From Cellvibrio polysaccharolyticus (GTDB taxonomy: Bacteria > Pseudomonadota > Gammaproteobacteria > Pseudomonadales > Cellvibrionaceae): a DNA stretch of 64,000 nucleotides. The DNA is taken from assembly GCF_015182315.1 (NCBI RefSeq), contig NZ_PRDL01000001.1, positions 3,804,501 through 3,868,500 of the forward strand, in the 5' to 3' direction. Of the stretch, positions 8,757 through 17,474 are shown piece by piece. A program made the position numbers and the translations under genes. Positions within the stretch are counted from its first letter, which is position 1; each line of letters opens with the position of its first letter. The notes under the pieces are model-generated. The model searched no databases. It was given only the letters and a program-made list of their open reading frames with translations, and was not told the DNA's origin.

Positions 8757-10246
8757 GACTGGACTCCCCCGGTCACCATGTCCACCGCGCGGAAAATAGC
8801 GCGCGCTTTGTTCATGGTTTCTTTCCACTCGAGCGCAGGGATGGAATCGGCAACAATACCGCCACCCGCCTGTACATACAATTTACCGTCTTTGATCACC
8901 GCGGTACGGATCGCAATGGCAGTGTCCATGTTACCGTTCCAGGCAATATAGCCAACCGCGCCACCATAAATACCGCGCTTTTCAGATTCCAGCTCGTCAA
9001 TAATTTCCATGGCGCGAATTTTTGGCGCGCCGGAAAGGGTTCCGGCTGGCAGCGCTGCACGCAATACGTCCATCGCCTGCAACCCGGCTTTGAGTTTGCC
9101 GGTGACATTGGAGGTAATGTGCATAACATGAGAATAGCGCTCTACCACCATTTTATCGGTGAGCCGCACACTGCCGGTTTCAGCAACGCGACCTACGTCA
9201 TTACGGCCCAGGTCAATCAGCATTAAATGCTCGGCAATTTCCTTGGGATCGTTCACCAGTTCATGCTCCAACGCCAGATCTTCCTCCGGCGTTCTGCCCC
9301 GGCGGCGCGTACCGGCGATGGGGCGAACGGTCATTTCCTGATTTTCCAGACGCGCCAGAATTTCCGGGCTGGAACCCACCACCTGGTGGTCGCCCATATC
9401 CAGGAAATACATATAAGGTGACGGATTCAACAACCGCAAGGCGCGATAAAGGTTGACCGGCTCGGCGGTGAAATCAATGGATAAACGCTGGGACGGCACC
9501 ACCTGCATAATATCGCCGGAAAGTGTGTATTCCTTGATGCGATCAACCGCTGCCTTGTAGCCGGCTTCGCCCATGTGGGAAGTAAACACCTGTTCGGTGG
9601 CGCTGTCGCCGGTCATTTTCAGCGGCGGCAAGACCGGCGCCGGTTGTTTCAAACGGGCTTCCAGTTCATCCAGCCGCATATTGGCCAGATTCCAGGCATC
9701 ATCAATCGCCGGGTTGGCGTGCACCACCAGAATCAGTTTGCCCGCGAGGTTATCAAACACCACCACTTCATCGGAAACGGCCAGCAGAATATCCGGCGTG
9801 CCGAGCACATCTTTCGGCGTACTGGCTTTCAAATGCGGCTCAACGTAGCGCACACAATCGTAGGCGAAGTAACCCACCAGACCACCGCTGAAACGCGGCA
9901 AGCCAGGCAACTCCGGGGCGCGGTAGCGCGCTTTGAATGCTTCAACAAAAGTGAGGGCATCGGCGGTTTCAACGGTTTCGATAACCTCGCCGTCGCGCTC
10001 AACCTGAACCCGGTCGCCATGGGCTCTGAGCAAGGTGCGCGCCGGTAAACCGATCATCGAATAGCGGCCCCATTTTTCGCCGCCTTGAACCGATTCAAAC
10101 AGGTAGGAATAGGCACCCCGCGCCAACTTTAAATAGGTTGAAAGCGGCGTGTCCATATCGGCCAGCACTTCGCGCAATACCGGGATACGGTTGTAGCCTT
10201 GCCCGGCCAAATCTGCAAATAATTCAGGAGTCATATAGGTTTCCAC
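8753..10246 (-). CDS. trpE: Anthranilate synthase component I
   Basis: Converts chorismate to anthranilate with ammonia from TrpG; the first step of tryptophan synthesis. The 497-residue protein shows the chorismate-binding signatures VRPIAGTRRRGRTPEED, LIDLGRNDVGRV, PAGTLSGAPK and GAVGYIAWNGNMDTAIAIR. The N-terminal SYLFESV segment corresponds to the tryptophan feedback site. The start may be the GTG at 10246 or the ATG four codons later at 10234, which has GGAA six bases upstream. It is preceded by a 288-base leader with a candidate attenuator hairpin. Confidence 0.96.
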   Translation of the reverse strand: METYMTPELFADLAGQGYNRIPVLREVLADMDTPLSTYLKLARGAYSYLFESVQGGEKWGRYSMIGLPARTLLRAHGDRVQVERDGEVIETVETADALTFVEAFKARYRAPELPGLPRFSGGLVGYFAYDCVRYVEPHLKASTPKDVLGTPDILLAVSDEVVVFDNLAGKLILVVHANPAIDDAWNLANMRLDELEARLKQPAPVLPPLKMTGDSATEQVFTSHMGEAGYKAAVDRIKEYTLSGDIMQVVPSQRLSIDFTAEPVNLYRALRLLNPSPYMYFLDMGDHQVVGSSPEILARLENQEMTVRPIAGTRRRGRTPEEDLALEHELVNDPKEIAEHLMLIDLGRNDVGRVAETGSVRLTDKMVVERYSHVMHITSNVTGKLKAGLQAMDVLRAALPAGTLSGAPKIRAMEIIDELESEKRGIYGGAVGYIAWNGNMDTAIAIRTAVIKDGKLYVQAGGGIVADSIPALEWKETMNKARAIFRAVDMVTGGVQS

Positions 10247-10361
10247 AGGTGAACTGCCGTTACCCGGCAGGTCTCATTTTAGTGTCGATGTGCAACGTCG
10301 CAAAAAGTATCAGGACGCGCAGGAGGATGGCCTGGCGATGTCTGCGCGGGCAAACAGCAGG

Positions 10362-10392
10362 CAAAAGAGACTAGCGACGCCATCGGGCGTCG
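10362..10392 (-). promoter_or_regulatory. Candidate trp attenuator / terminator hairpin upstream of trpE
   Basis: On the minus strand CGACGCC and GGCGTCG form a perfect seven-pair stem with a four-base loop, followed by CTAGTCTCTTTT. A 32-codon open frame (ATG at 10469, TAG at 10371) ends inside this region and has one tryptophan codon three before its stop. No Trp-rich leader peptide is seen, so classic attenuation is not shown. Confidence 0.35.
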
Positions 10393-10486
10393 GGAGCAGC
10401 ACACGCTTGTAGAAATAACCCTTGCATCAGCAAGCCTGACAGAGACACAGGACGTTTCCTCTTGGACATTGGCCGCAAGTTTACTC

Positions 10487-10523
10487 AAATAAAAGGAGAC
10501 TGACCATACCCTCTGATCAGTCT
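10487..10523 (-). terminator. Probable terminator downstream of rpe
   Basis: On the minus strand GACTGATC pairs with GGTCAGTC (one G-U pair) around a nine-base loop, followed by TCCTTTTATTT. It would separate rpe from trpE transcription. Confidence 0.6.
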
Positions 10524-10534
10524 TCTGTGCACAC

Positions 10535-11215
10535 TTAAAGACCTTCCAATTGCTCGCGAAACGCGGCGATGGTTTGTACATAATCGTCGGTATTAAAGAT
10601 GGCTGAACCGGCCACAAAGGTATCGGCACCGGCCTCGGCCAGAGCGCGCACATTGCCCAAACCGACACCGCCATCAACCTCCAGACGGGTTGCCACCCCA
10701 TGGGCATCCAGCAGGGCGCGGGCATCGCGCACTTTATCCATAATGTAAGGGATAAACTTCTGGCCACCGAAGCCCGGGTTGACCGACATCAGCAACAGCA
10801 TATCCAGTTGATCCACCACGTATTTGATGGAGTCCAGAGTGGCTGCCGGGTTCAGCACCAGGCCGGGTTTGCAACCGTGATCGCGAATCAGTTGCAGCGA
10901 GCGATCCACATGGCGGGAGGCTTCGGGATGAAAGGTAATGTAGGTGGCACCGGCTTCAGCGAACTGGACGATCATGTCATCCACCGGCTCGACCATCAAA
11001 TGCACATCAATGGGCGCGGTGATGCCAAATTTACGCAAGGCTTTGCACACCATGGGGCCAATGGTCAGGTTGGGCACATAGTGATTGTCCATCACGTCGA
11101 AATGCACAATGTCGGCACCGGCGGCGAGAATGGCGTTAACCTCTTCGCCCAACCGGGCAAAATCGGCAGAAAGAATGGATGGGGCTATTTTGTAATCGCG
11201 TTTAAAGTTATTCAT
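10535..11215 (-). CDS. rpe: Ribulose-phosphate 3-epimerase
   Basis: Interconverts ribulose 5-phosphate and xylulose 5-phosphate in the pentose phosphate pathway. The 226-residue TIM barrel shows KIAPSILSADFARLGEE, HFDVMDNHYVPNLT, DVHLMV, MSVNPGFGGQ and LEVDGGVG, covering the metal and phosphate ligands. The ATG at 11215 has GGGAG nearby; upstream in-frame codons lack support. In pseudomonads a phosphoglycolate phosphatase gene usually sits between rpe and trpE; it is absent here. The enzyme would also handle xylulose 5-phosphate from the xylA pathway at the window's right end. Confidence 0.95.
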   Translation of the reverse strand: MNNFKRDYKIAPSILSADFARLGEEVNAILAAGADIVHFDVMDNHYVPNLTIGPMVCKALRKFGITAPIDVHLMVEPVDDMIVQFAEAGATYITFHPEASRHVDRSLQLIRDHGCKPGLVLNPAATLDSIKYVVDQLDMLLLMSVNPGFGGQKFIPYIMDKVRDARALLDAHGVATRLEVDGGVGLGNVRALAEAGADTFVAGSAIFNTDDYVQTIAAFREQLEGL

Positions 11216-11328
11216 AAAACTCCCGATGACCTGAACAACAGGTTTGTCTGGCCGGTATGATACCAGGGAACCGCAAAAAATGTTTACTCTGGCGTGCACC
11301 GCCGAGCGAACCCATAACAGGATCAGGC

Positions 11329-12528
11329 ATGCGCTACTTATCCCTCATATTGACCGGGCTGCTCTCGCCAGCGCTGTTGGCCCCCGCCGCGCTGGCGCAG
11401 CAAACGGCGCCTCAGCCAGCCCCGGCAACCGCCGAAACGCCTGCCGATGCCGCCCCGGAATATGCCGGGCAAACCGAAACCACTGACGAAGACAGCCCAC
11501 CGGAAGCTGAGCCGGTTGTGGAAACGCCGCCCGAACCGGCCGTGCCAGTCAGTGTGCGGGACAACACCCTGCTGAAAAAAGAAAAGACCTTTGAAGCTAT
11601 TCAACTCGGTGATGAAGCCAGCCTGATTGCGCTCTACCAACCGTCCGCGCAGGAAGAAACCCGTGGGCTGCTGGTGATTTTGCACCCGGCGGTAGCACCC
11701 GCAGGATTGCCGACCACGCTGGAAAGTTTGCGTCGGCATTTGCCTGCCTCCGGCTGGGCCAGCCTCGCCTTTGCCATTCCCGACCAGTTGCCGCCGGCAC
11801 CGCCCGCCGGTGATCCGCGCCCGCAACCGGCACCGGTTAGCGAAACCGGCGATGCAGAAACCGCCGCCGATGATGAAGCGGCAAGCGAAGAAGAAACCAC
11901 CGAAGAAACTACGCCTCCGGCTGCGGAAACCACCCAGGACGCAGCCGCCGAGGAAGCAAATAGCGAGGGCGCCGAAGGGGATACTCCGGCAGAAACACCA
12001 GCGGACAGCAGCGCAGAAGCGCCTGCCGTTGCGGAAGAAGAGCCGATCATATCACCCGAAGAAGCGAGAGCCGAAGCACTGCAACTGCGCCTTGCGGCAT
12101 TAACCAGCTGGCTGCAACAACAGGAAGGCATTGCGCCGATCCTGGTTATCGAAAACCATCACGCCAGCGAAATACTGCCGTTACTCACCCAACAATTGAT
12201 GATGCAACAACAAATCTTGCGCGCCCTGGTGCTGCTGAATACGTCACCGGCGGACAATCGCTCACCCGATGAGCGGGATGCGTTTTTTCGCGATTACACC
12301 TGGCCAGTGCTGGATGTATTTCTACAACCGGAAACCAGCCGCACGCGGGAAGTCCGGCGTTGGCAGCAAGCTTCGGCGAAACGTCAAAAACACCCGGCCT
12401 ACCGGCAACTGCTATTGGCAGCGCCCGCCTTTACCGAGCTGGATGAGGAGCGTCATTACTGGGTGGAGAGAATCAGAGGATTTTTGACTCGCCTGCCCGC
12501 TGCCAACGGCAACGGACAGGCGCAATAG
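11329..12528 (+). CDS. DUF3530 family exported protein
   Basis: A 399-residue protein with a clear signal peptide (MRYLSLILTGLLSPALLAP, cleavage near ALAQQ), placing it in the periplasm. A low-complexity Pro/Ala/Glu region follows, then an alpha/beta-hydrolase-like segment (GLLVILHPAVAPAGLPTTLE). A second very acidic Ala/Glu/Thr insertion spans roughly residues 165-240, and the remainder (ILVIENHHASEILPLL) completes the domain. This matches DUF3530, whose function is unknown; the Glu-rich inserts are probably disordered. AGGA precedes the ATG at 11329. It converges on serB with only three bases between stops. Confidence 0.75.
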   Translation: MRYLSLILTGLLSPALLAPAALAQQTAPQPAPATAETPADAAPEYAGQTETTDEDSPPEAEPVVETPPEPAVPVSVRDNTLLKKEKTFEAIQLGDEASLIALYQPSAQEETRGLLVILHPAVAPAGLPTTLESLRRHLPASGWASLAFAIPDQLPPAPPAGDPRPQPAPVSETGDAETAADDEAASEEETTEETTPPAAETTQDAAAEEANSEGAEGDTPAETPADSSAEAPAVAEEEPIISPEEARAEALQLRLAALTSWLQQQEGIAPILVIENHHASEILPLLTQQLMMQQQILRALVLLNTSPADNRSPDERDAFFRDYTWPVLDVFLQPETSRTREVRRWQQASAKRQKHPAYRQLLLAAPAFTELDEERHYWVERIRGFLTRLPAANGNGQAQ

Positions 12529-12531
12529 CCA

Positions 12532-13752
12532 TTACAGACGGTCGCGATCGCGGAAGCCCATCAAATACAAAATAGCGTCCAGCCCGAGCAGGGAAATAGC
12601 GTGTTCGGCTGACGCTTTCACCAGCGGCTTGGCACGGAAGGCAATACCCAAACCGGCCACACTCAGCATCGGCAAGTCATTGGCACCATCGCCCACGGCG
12701 ATAACCTGTTCCAGCGCGATGCCTTCTTTTTCTGCCAGCATCGCAAGTAACTCGGCTTTGCGCTGGCCGTCAACGACGGTGCCAACTACCTTGCCGGTGA
12801 CCTTGCCATCGACAATATCCAGCTCGTTGGCATAGACATAATCAATACCGAGACGCTGTTGCAGATAACGACCAAAATAGTTGAACCCGCCGGAGAGAAT
12901 GGCGGTTTTGTAGCCCAGTTTTTTCAAACTGAAAATCAGTTTTTCTGCCCCTTCGGTAAGGCGCAAATTAGCGGCGATGCCAGCCAGCACGGATTCGTCC
13001 AAACCTTCCAGCAACGCCATACGGCGGGCGAAACTTTGTTTGAAGTCCAGCTCGCCACGCATCGCCGCTTCGGTAATTTCCGACACCTGCTCGCCCACAC
13101 CGGCCGCTTTGGCCAGCTCGTCAATCACTTCGGCTTCAATCAACGTGGAATCCATATCAAAACACACCAGACGGCGGTTACGGCGGTACACCGTATCGAG
13201 CTGGAAGGCGATATCAATTTCAAGGCGGGTAGACAACTCCATAAAATCGGCACGCAAGGCAGCGGTGTCCGATGGCAAACCGCGCACCGAAAACTCGATG
13301 CAGGCATTGCTGTGCGCTTGCAGCGCATTGAGCGGAATACGGCCGGAAAGACGGGTAATGGAATCAATGTTCAACCCGTGACGGGCGGTAATGGTGGTCA
13401 ACTCGGCAATTTGCACGGCCGTTACCCGACGCGACAATAGGGTGACGATATGACGGGGCTTGCCCTGCTGGTCAACCCACTGCTCGTAACTGTCTTCGGT
13501 TACCGGCTTGAAGCGCACCTGAATATCCACCTCGGCCGCCGCCACACGAATGCGCTCCAGCAAGGCTTCACGGCCGGAGGCTTCAACATCCAGCTCTACC
13601 AGAATACCCAGCGCCAGGGTGGCGTGAATAACGGCTTGGCCAAGATCGAGAATATTGGCGCCCTGATCGGCAAGAATACGGGTAATGGCCGAGGTGATCC
13701 CGGGTTTGTCATCGCCAAAAGCATTGATTAAAAGAATTTCTCTCACAGTCAT
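12532..13752 (-). CDS. serB: Phosphoserine phosphatase with N-terminal ACT domains
   Basis: Hydrolyses L-phosphoserine in serine synthesis. The 406-residue protein has two ACT-like domains in the first ~180 residues (INAFGDDKPGITSAITRIL; TLLSRRVTAVQIAELTTI). The HAD phosphatase follows: motif I CFDMDSTLIEAEVID, motif II AILSGGFNYF and motif III AVGDGANDLPML. The long N-terminal part is like Pseudomonas and mycobacterial enzymes and suggests amino-acid feedback. It is convergent with the DUF3530 gene and divergent from the AhpA-like gene. Confidence 0.95.
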   Translation of the reverse strand: MTVREILLINAFGDDKPGITSAITRILADQGANILDLGQAVIHATLALGILVELDVEASGREALLERIRVAAAEVDIQVRFKPVTEDSYEQWVDQQGKPRHIVTLLSRRVTAVQIAELTTITARHGLNIDSITRLSGRIPLNALQAHSNACIEFSVRGLPSDTAALRADFMELSTRLEIDIAFQLDTVYRRNRRLVCFDMDSTLIEAEVIDELAKAAGVGEQVSEITEAAMRGELDFKQSFARRMALLEGLDESVLAGIAANLRLTEGAEKLIFSLKKLGYKTAILSGGFNYFGRYLQQRLGIDYVYANELDIVDGKVTGKVVGTVVDGQRKAELLAMLAEKEGIALEQVIAVGDGANDLPMLSVAGLGIAFRAKPLVKASAEHAISLLGLDAILYLMGFRDRDRL

Positions 13753-14190
13753 TCTCTGTTGGGCCGCAACGGGTAGCCGCCGCAGTCGGTGGCCAGGACA
13801 AGGAAGGGCGGCATTCTAGCCTAAACTGTGACAGGGCTGAACCTTGCTGGACGCTACAACGCACAATCTCCACAAAAGAACGCGATTCAAACGCCGCGAG
13901 CAGCCATTTTTGGATGCGGTTTGTTTTTTCAGCAACGCCTTAGGCTAGAATACGGATTACCCTGTGGTTCTTTGGCGCGACAGGACGGATTGTCTTTTAC
14001 CGATCGGCATAATGCCCAACCGGACAGAAGGCAACCTGGAGGCTGTTGCAACGTGTAACCAGGCTCCACCGGACATCCTGCGCTCTCTGCGCCTTTCACC
14101 TTTTGATATTCCGCTGGCAGCCCCGGTGATAACCGGTCGGCTATCAGCAATCGTTACCCGGCTTTTTGAATGGACAATAACTAACTCCTT
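13753..14190. promoter_or_regulatory. Divergent serB / ahpA intergenic region with mirrored promoter-like cores
   Basis: This 438-base region contains ATTCTAGCCTAA at 13814-13825 and its exact reverse complement TTAGGCTAGAAT at 13940-13951. Each places a TAGAAT -10-like hexamer facing outward, toward serB and toward the AhpA-like gene. The -35 elements are weak. No gene is seen in the region. Confidence 0.4.
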
Positions 14191-15360
14191 ATGTCGTTAT
14201 TACACCTTTACCGCAATTACCCCCAGTTGAGCCTGTGCACGTTATTAATTGCCGGGCTGGGTTTGCTTGGCAGCCTGTTGTACCTCACCCACAGCGCACG
14301 TCATCAGCAGCAATATATTCAACAGTACGGGCAAACTCTGGCCCAAAGCGCCGCCTCGCAAGCGGTAGACGCCACCCTGACCCAGGATCTGGTCAGCTTG
14401 CAGGCCATCTTGCAGGAAATCAGCCGCTACCCACGGGTGGTCGGCGCCACGGTGCACAACGTAGAAAATCAGCTGCTGGTACAAAACGGCCATCGCCCCG
14501 ATCAGGGCGTGAACGGCAAACGCTACCATTTCACGGCTGCTATTGCGGTGCATAACAACGTTGCCGGTTATTTGCAGGTTACGCTGGAAGTGCCCCGCTA
14601 TACGCCGATGGACAAACAATTTCTGGTGATCTGGCTGGTCGCGGTGCTGTTTGCGCTGATGATGATCTGGTGGTCCATTCAATTGCAATGGTGGAAAAAT
14701 CTGCGCGACCAACTGCCGTCACCTGGCAACCTGATGCGCACTGTAGTCGATACACTGCCGACCATTCCGGAAGCGCCGCCAGAGCCGGAACCGGTGGTGG
14801 CAGAACCGCCGCCACCGCCCTTGCGAGCGGTGCGGTTAACCGTAAAACTGGTCAACATCAACCGCCTTTACCAGCAACTGAATAGCGAAGGTTTCAGCAA
14901 TTTGCTACGCCGTTTTGACCGGCAATTGCAGGAAATTGTTCTGCTGCACGACGGCAAACGCCGCTGGTTTCAGGACGATACGCTGGTGATTGATTTCATC
15001 AGCGACCACCCGCTGGAGTGCACATTTCGCGCGCTCTGCTGTGCACGTTTGCTACACGGCGTTTGCGCCCGCTCCAACAGCCCGCGCTTGCAATTGACCG
15101 CAACGCTCACCCCCACTCAAACGCCGGAAGAAGCAGCCAAAGCCTCGCTATTTCAGGCATTTATTGCCGACCAGCAGCAAGGCTTGCAACCGGGTAAAGG
15201 CGAAACCTTGCTTGAGCACGGCCTGGTGACCGATGAGCTGCAAGAGCGGGTGGATGTAGAAATTACCAGCGGGAAATTGCTCACCTTTTTACCGCCCTAC
15301 CACGACCTGTTACAGCGCCAGGAAAACCAGCTGTCAGGCCACCCGGCTGCCGGCCACTAA
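14191..15360 (+). CDS. AhpA/YtjB-like inner-membrane protein
   Basis: The 389-residue protein has one transmembrane helix near residues 16-34 (LSLCTLLIAGLGLLGSLLYL), a periplasmic domain of about 110 residues, and a second helix near residues 146-166 (LVIWLVAVLFALMMIWWSI). A cytoplasmic part with a Pro-rich linker follows. The layout resembles the AhpA/YtjB (Smp) family, which is found beside serB in Enterobacteria and Pseudomonas, although this protein has a much longer cytoplasmic C-terminus. Function unknown; the periplasmic domain looks sensor-like. No clear ribosome-binding site precedes the ATG. Confidence 0.65.
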   Translation: MSLLHLYRNYPQLSLCTLLIAGLGLLGSLLYLTHSARHQQQYIQQYGQTLAQSAASQAVDATLTQDLVSLQAILQEISRYPRVVGATVHNVENQLLVQNGHRPDQGVNGKRYHFTAAIAVHNNVAGYLQVTLEVPRYTPMDKQFLVIWLVAVLFALMMIWWSIQLQWWKNLRDQLPSPGNLMRTVVDTLPTIPEAPPEPEPVVAEPPPPPLRAVRLTVKLVNINRLYQQLNSEGFSNLLRRFDRQLQEIVLLHDGKRRWFQDDTLVIDFISDHPLECTFRALCCARLLHGVCARSNSPRLQLTATLTPTQTPEEAAKASLFQAFIADQQQGLQPGKGETLLEHGLVTDELQERVDVEITSGKLLTFLPPYHDLLQRQENQLSGHPAAGH

Positions 15361-15444
15361 AAAACACCGCCTTTACCCGTCCGGTGAAAAAAGTTGCGCG
15401 CTTTGCTGCCAGCCTGTCACCGGATTGACATATTACAGCCATAA

Positions 15445-15468
15445 CCTCTGCGGTAATCTCCGCAGAGG
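15445..15468 (+). promoter_or_regulatory. Hairpin overlapping the OlsF-like gene's ribosome-binding site
   Basis: CCTCTGCGG and CCGCAGAGG form a perfect nine-pair stem with a six-base loop. The AGAGG that should serve as Shine-Dalgarno sequence for the ATG at 15477 is in the 3' arm, so folding would hide it. TTGACA lies just upstream at 15425. Confidence 0.5.
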
Positions 15469-15476
15469 ATTTCCCC

Positions 15477-17252
15477 ATGCTAGACATTGAACGTGCGGTT
15501 ACCAGCCGTTATCCGGCGCTTGCCAATCGCTCCCCGCTGATCCGCAAACCGGCACTCGCGCTGCTACGAAAATTATCCCGCGAAACCGAAATCAATCACT
15601 TCCTGCAAGAGCACGGACAGGCTCGCGGGCTTGATTTTATTGACCGCATTTTTGATTACTTTCATGTGAGCTACAGCGTATCGCGCCGCGAGCGGGACAA
15701 TATTCCCGCCACCGGCAAAGTGGTCATTATTGCCAACCACCCCATCGGCTCACTGGATGGCCTGGCACTGCTGCGACTGGTTAGCGAAGTGCGACAGGAC
15801 ATCAAAATTATTGCCAACGATATGCTGCTGGCATTCGGGCAATTGGAAGATCTTTTTTTACCGCTGGATAACATGACCCGCACCGGTTATCTGCGCAGTT
15901 ACAAACACATCTTGCAGGCGCTGGATCAACAGCAAGCGGTGATTGTATTCCCGGCTGGCGAAGTATCACGCGCCGGTACACGCGGCATTCGCGATGGCAA
16001 ATGGCAATCCGGTTTTTTACGGCTGGCGCGCAAAAGCGCTGCGCCGGTATTGCCGGTTTTTATCGGCGCTCGCAATTCACTGCTCTTCTACAGCGCCTCG
16101 TTTATTTTCAAACCGCTCGCCACGGCACTGCTGGCTAACGAGATGTTTAACAAGCGCTCGGCGGATATTCGTTTTCGTATTGGCGAAGTGATTCCGGCGC
16201 AAGCACTGGCGTCGGATCATCTGTCAGACCCGGCGCTGATCAAGCGATTGAAAAAACACGTTTATAAAATTGGCAAAGGCAAACAGGCGCTATTTGTCAG
16301 CGAAAAAACCATCGCCCACCCGGAAGATTGCGGACAGCTGCGCAAGGAACTGAAAAGCGCGCAGCAACTCGGCAGCACCCGCGACAAGCACCGCATTTAT
16401 TTATGCCAGTACGACCAGCACCCCACGGTCATGAAAGAAATTGGCCGCCTGCGCGAAATTGCCTTCCGCATGGTGGGTGAAGGCACCGGCAGCCGCCGCG
16501 ATCTCGACAAGTACGATCACTACTATCAGCACCTGGTGTTGTGGGACGATGACAAACTGGCCATCGCCGGTGCTTACCGCCTCGGCGTGTGCGGTGACAT
16601 TTTGCAACAGCGCGGTATGGATGCCCTCTACACCGCCAACCTGTTTCATTATCGCGAAGGCGCGCTGCAATTTTTACCGCAGGCAATTGAACTGGGGCGA
16701 AGTTTTGTAAACCCGGCTTACTGGGGCAAAGCCAGCCTTGAATATCTCTGGCAAGGGCTGGGCGCCTGGCTGCGGCATCACCCGCATATCCGCTACGTGA
16801 TTGGCCCGGTAAGCATGAGCGCCAGCTACCCGATGGTGTTGCGCGATTTGCTGGTGTATTACTACCAGCGCTATTACCAACCCATGGACAGCCGCGTTAC
16901 CGGTCGTCACCCGCATTTGATTTCCACGGAATTGCTGGCCAGCTTTAAAACCCGCTTCGCGCAACTGGAGCGGCACCAGGCCTTCGCAGAAATGCAGCGG
17001 CAGTTTCATGAAAAAGGCCACAAGGTACCGACCCTGTTCAAACAATATGCCGCGCTTTATGAAGACGGTGGTTATCAGTTGCTGGCGTTCAGTGTGGATT
17101 CCGATTTTGGTCAGTGCATTGATGGTTTGTTTATGGGTGACCTGACCATGATGAAAACCGAAAAGCGCCAACGTTACCTGAGCAGTACAGAAGACCAGCC
17201 GGTGCCTGCCCATCAACCGCCAGCGGTAATTGCACAAGCACTGCCGGTTTGA
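15477..17252 (+). CDS. olsF: Bifunctional ornithine lipid synthase-like acyltransferase (OlsF type)
   Basis: The 591-residue protein has two acyltransferase modules. The N-terminal half is a lysophosphatidate-type acyltransferase with the HxxxxD motif in ANHPIGSLDG (about residue 88) and the second block VFPAGEVSRAG. The C-terminal half, from about residue 300, is an OlsB-like GNAT N-acyltransferase (REIAFRMVGEGTGSRRDLDKYD, AGAYRLG, IGPVSMSASYP). This fusion is the organisation of OlsF, reported in Serratia to make ornithine lipids, phosphorus-free membrane lipids useful under phosphate limitation. It stands alone, with a hairpin over its ribosome-binding site. The amino acid acylated cannot be deduced from the sequence. 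Confidence 0.82.
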   Translation: MLDIERAVTSRYPALANRSPLIRKPALALLRKLSRETEINHFLQEHGQARGLDFIDRIFDYFHVSYSVSRRERDNIPATGKVVIIANHPIGSLDGLALLRLVSEVRQDIKIIANDMLLAFGQLEDLFLPLDNMTRTGYLRSYKHILQALDQQQAVIVFPAGEVSRAGTRGIRDGKWQSGFLRLARKSAAPVLPVFIGARNSLLFYSASFIFKPLATALLANEMFNKRSADIRFRIGEVIPAQALASDHLSDPALIKRLKKHVYKIGKGKQALFVSEKTIAHPEDCGQLRKELKSAQQLGSTRDKHRIYLCQYDQHPTVMKEIGRLREIAFRMVGEGTGSRRDLDKYDHYYQHLVLWDDDKLAIAGAYRLGVCGDILQQRGMDALYTANLFHYREGALQFLPQAIELGRSFVNPAYWGKASLEYLWQGLGAWLRHHPHIRYVIGPVSMSASYPMVLRDLLVYYYQRYYQPMDSRVTGRHPHLISTELLASFKTRFAQLERHQAFAEMQRQFHEKGHKVPTLFKQYAALYEDGGYQLLAFSVDSDFGQCIDGLFMGDLTMMKTEKRQRYLSSTEDQPVPAHQPPAVIAQALPV

Positions 17253-17414
17253 CCCGGCATTTCGATCACCTGCGGTGAGATCCACACCGCAGGTTTGCCA
17301 CCCTGCCCGCGCACTCCCTGCATAACCGCTCCCCCGCCTGCGCCACAACAAAGCGGTTTCCCGCTCACGTTAACCACAGCAAGATTGTCACCAGCACCTC
17401 GAAACCCGTAGAAT

Positions 17415-17433
17415 AAAAACAATTCTCATTTCC
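17415..17433 (+). promoter_or_regulatory. Fur-box-like site upstream of the FecI-like sigma factor gene
   Basis: The 19-mer aaaaacaattctcatttcc matches the Fur consensus GATAATGATAATCATTATC at about 11 of 19 positions, with the strong half TCATT. It lies 42-60 bases before the sigma factor start, where iron repression is expected. Confidence 0.5.
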
Positions 17434-17474
17434 TTTAAGCATCCTGCGATATCGGCGCCGACCGGAGGGCTACT

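Noticed and set aside
10371..10469. Tiny lipoprotein or leader peptide gene upstream of trpE
   Set aside because: No convincing ribosome-binding site and only one Trp codon; kept only as part of the leader-region finding.
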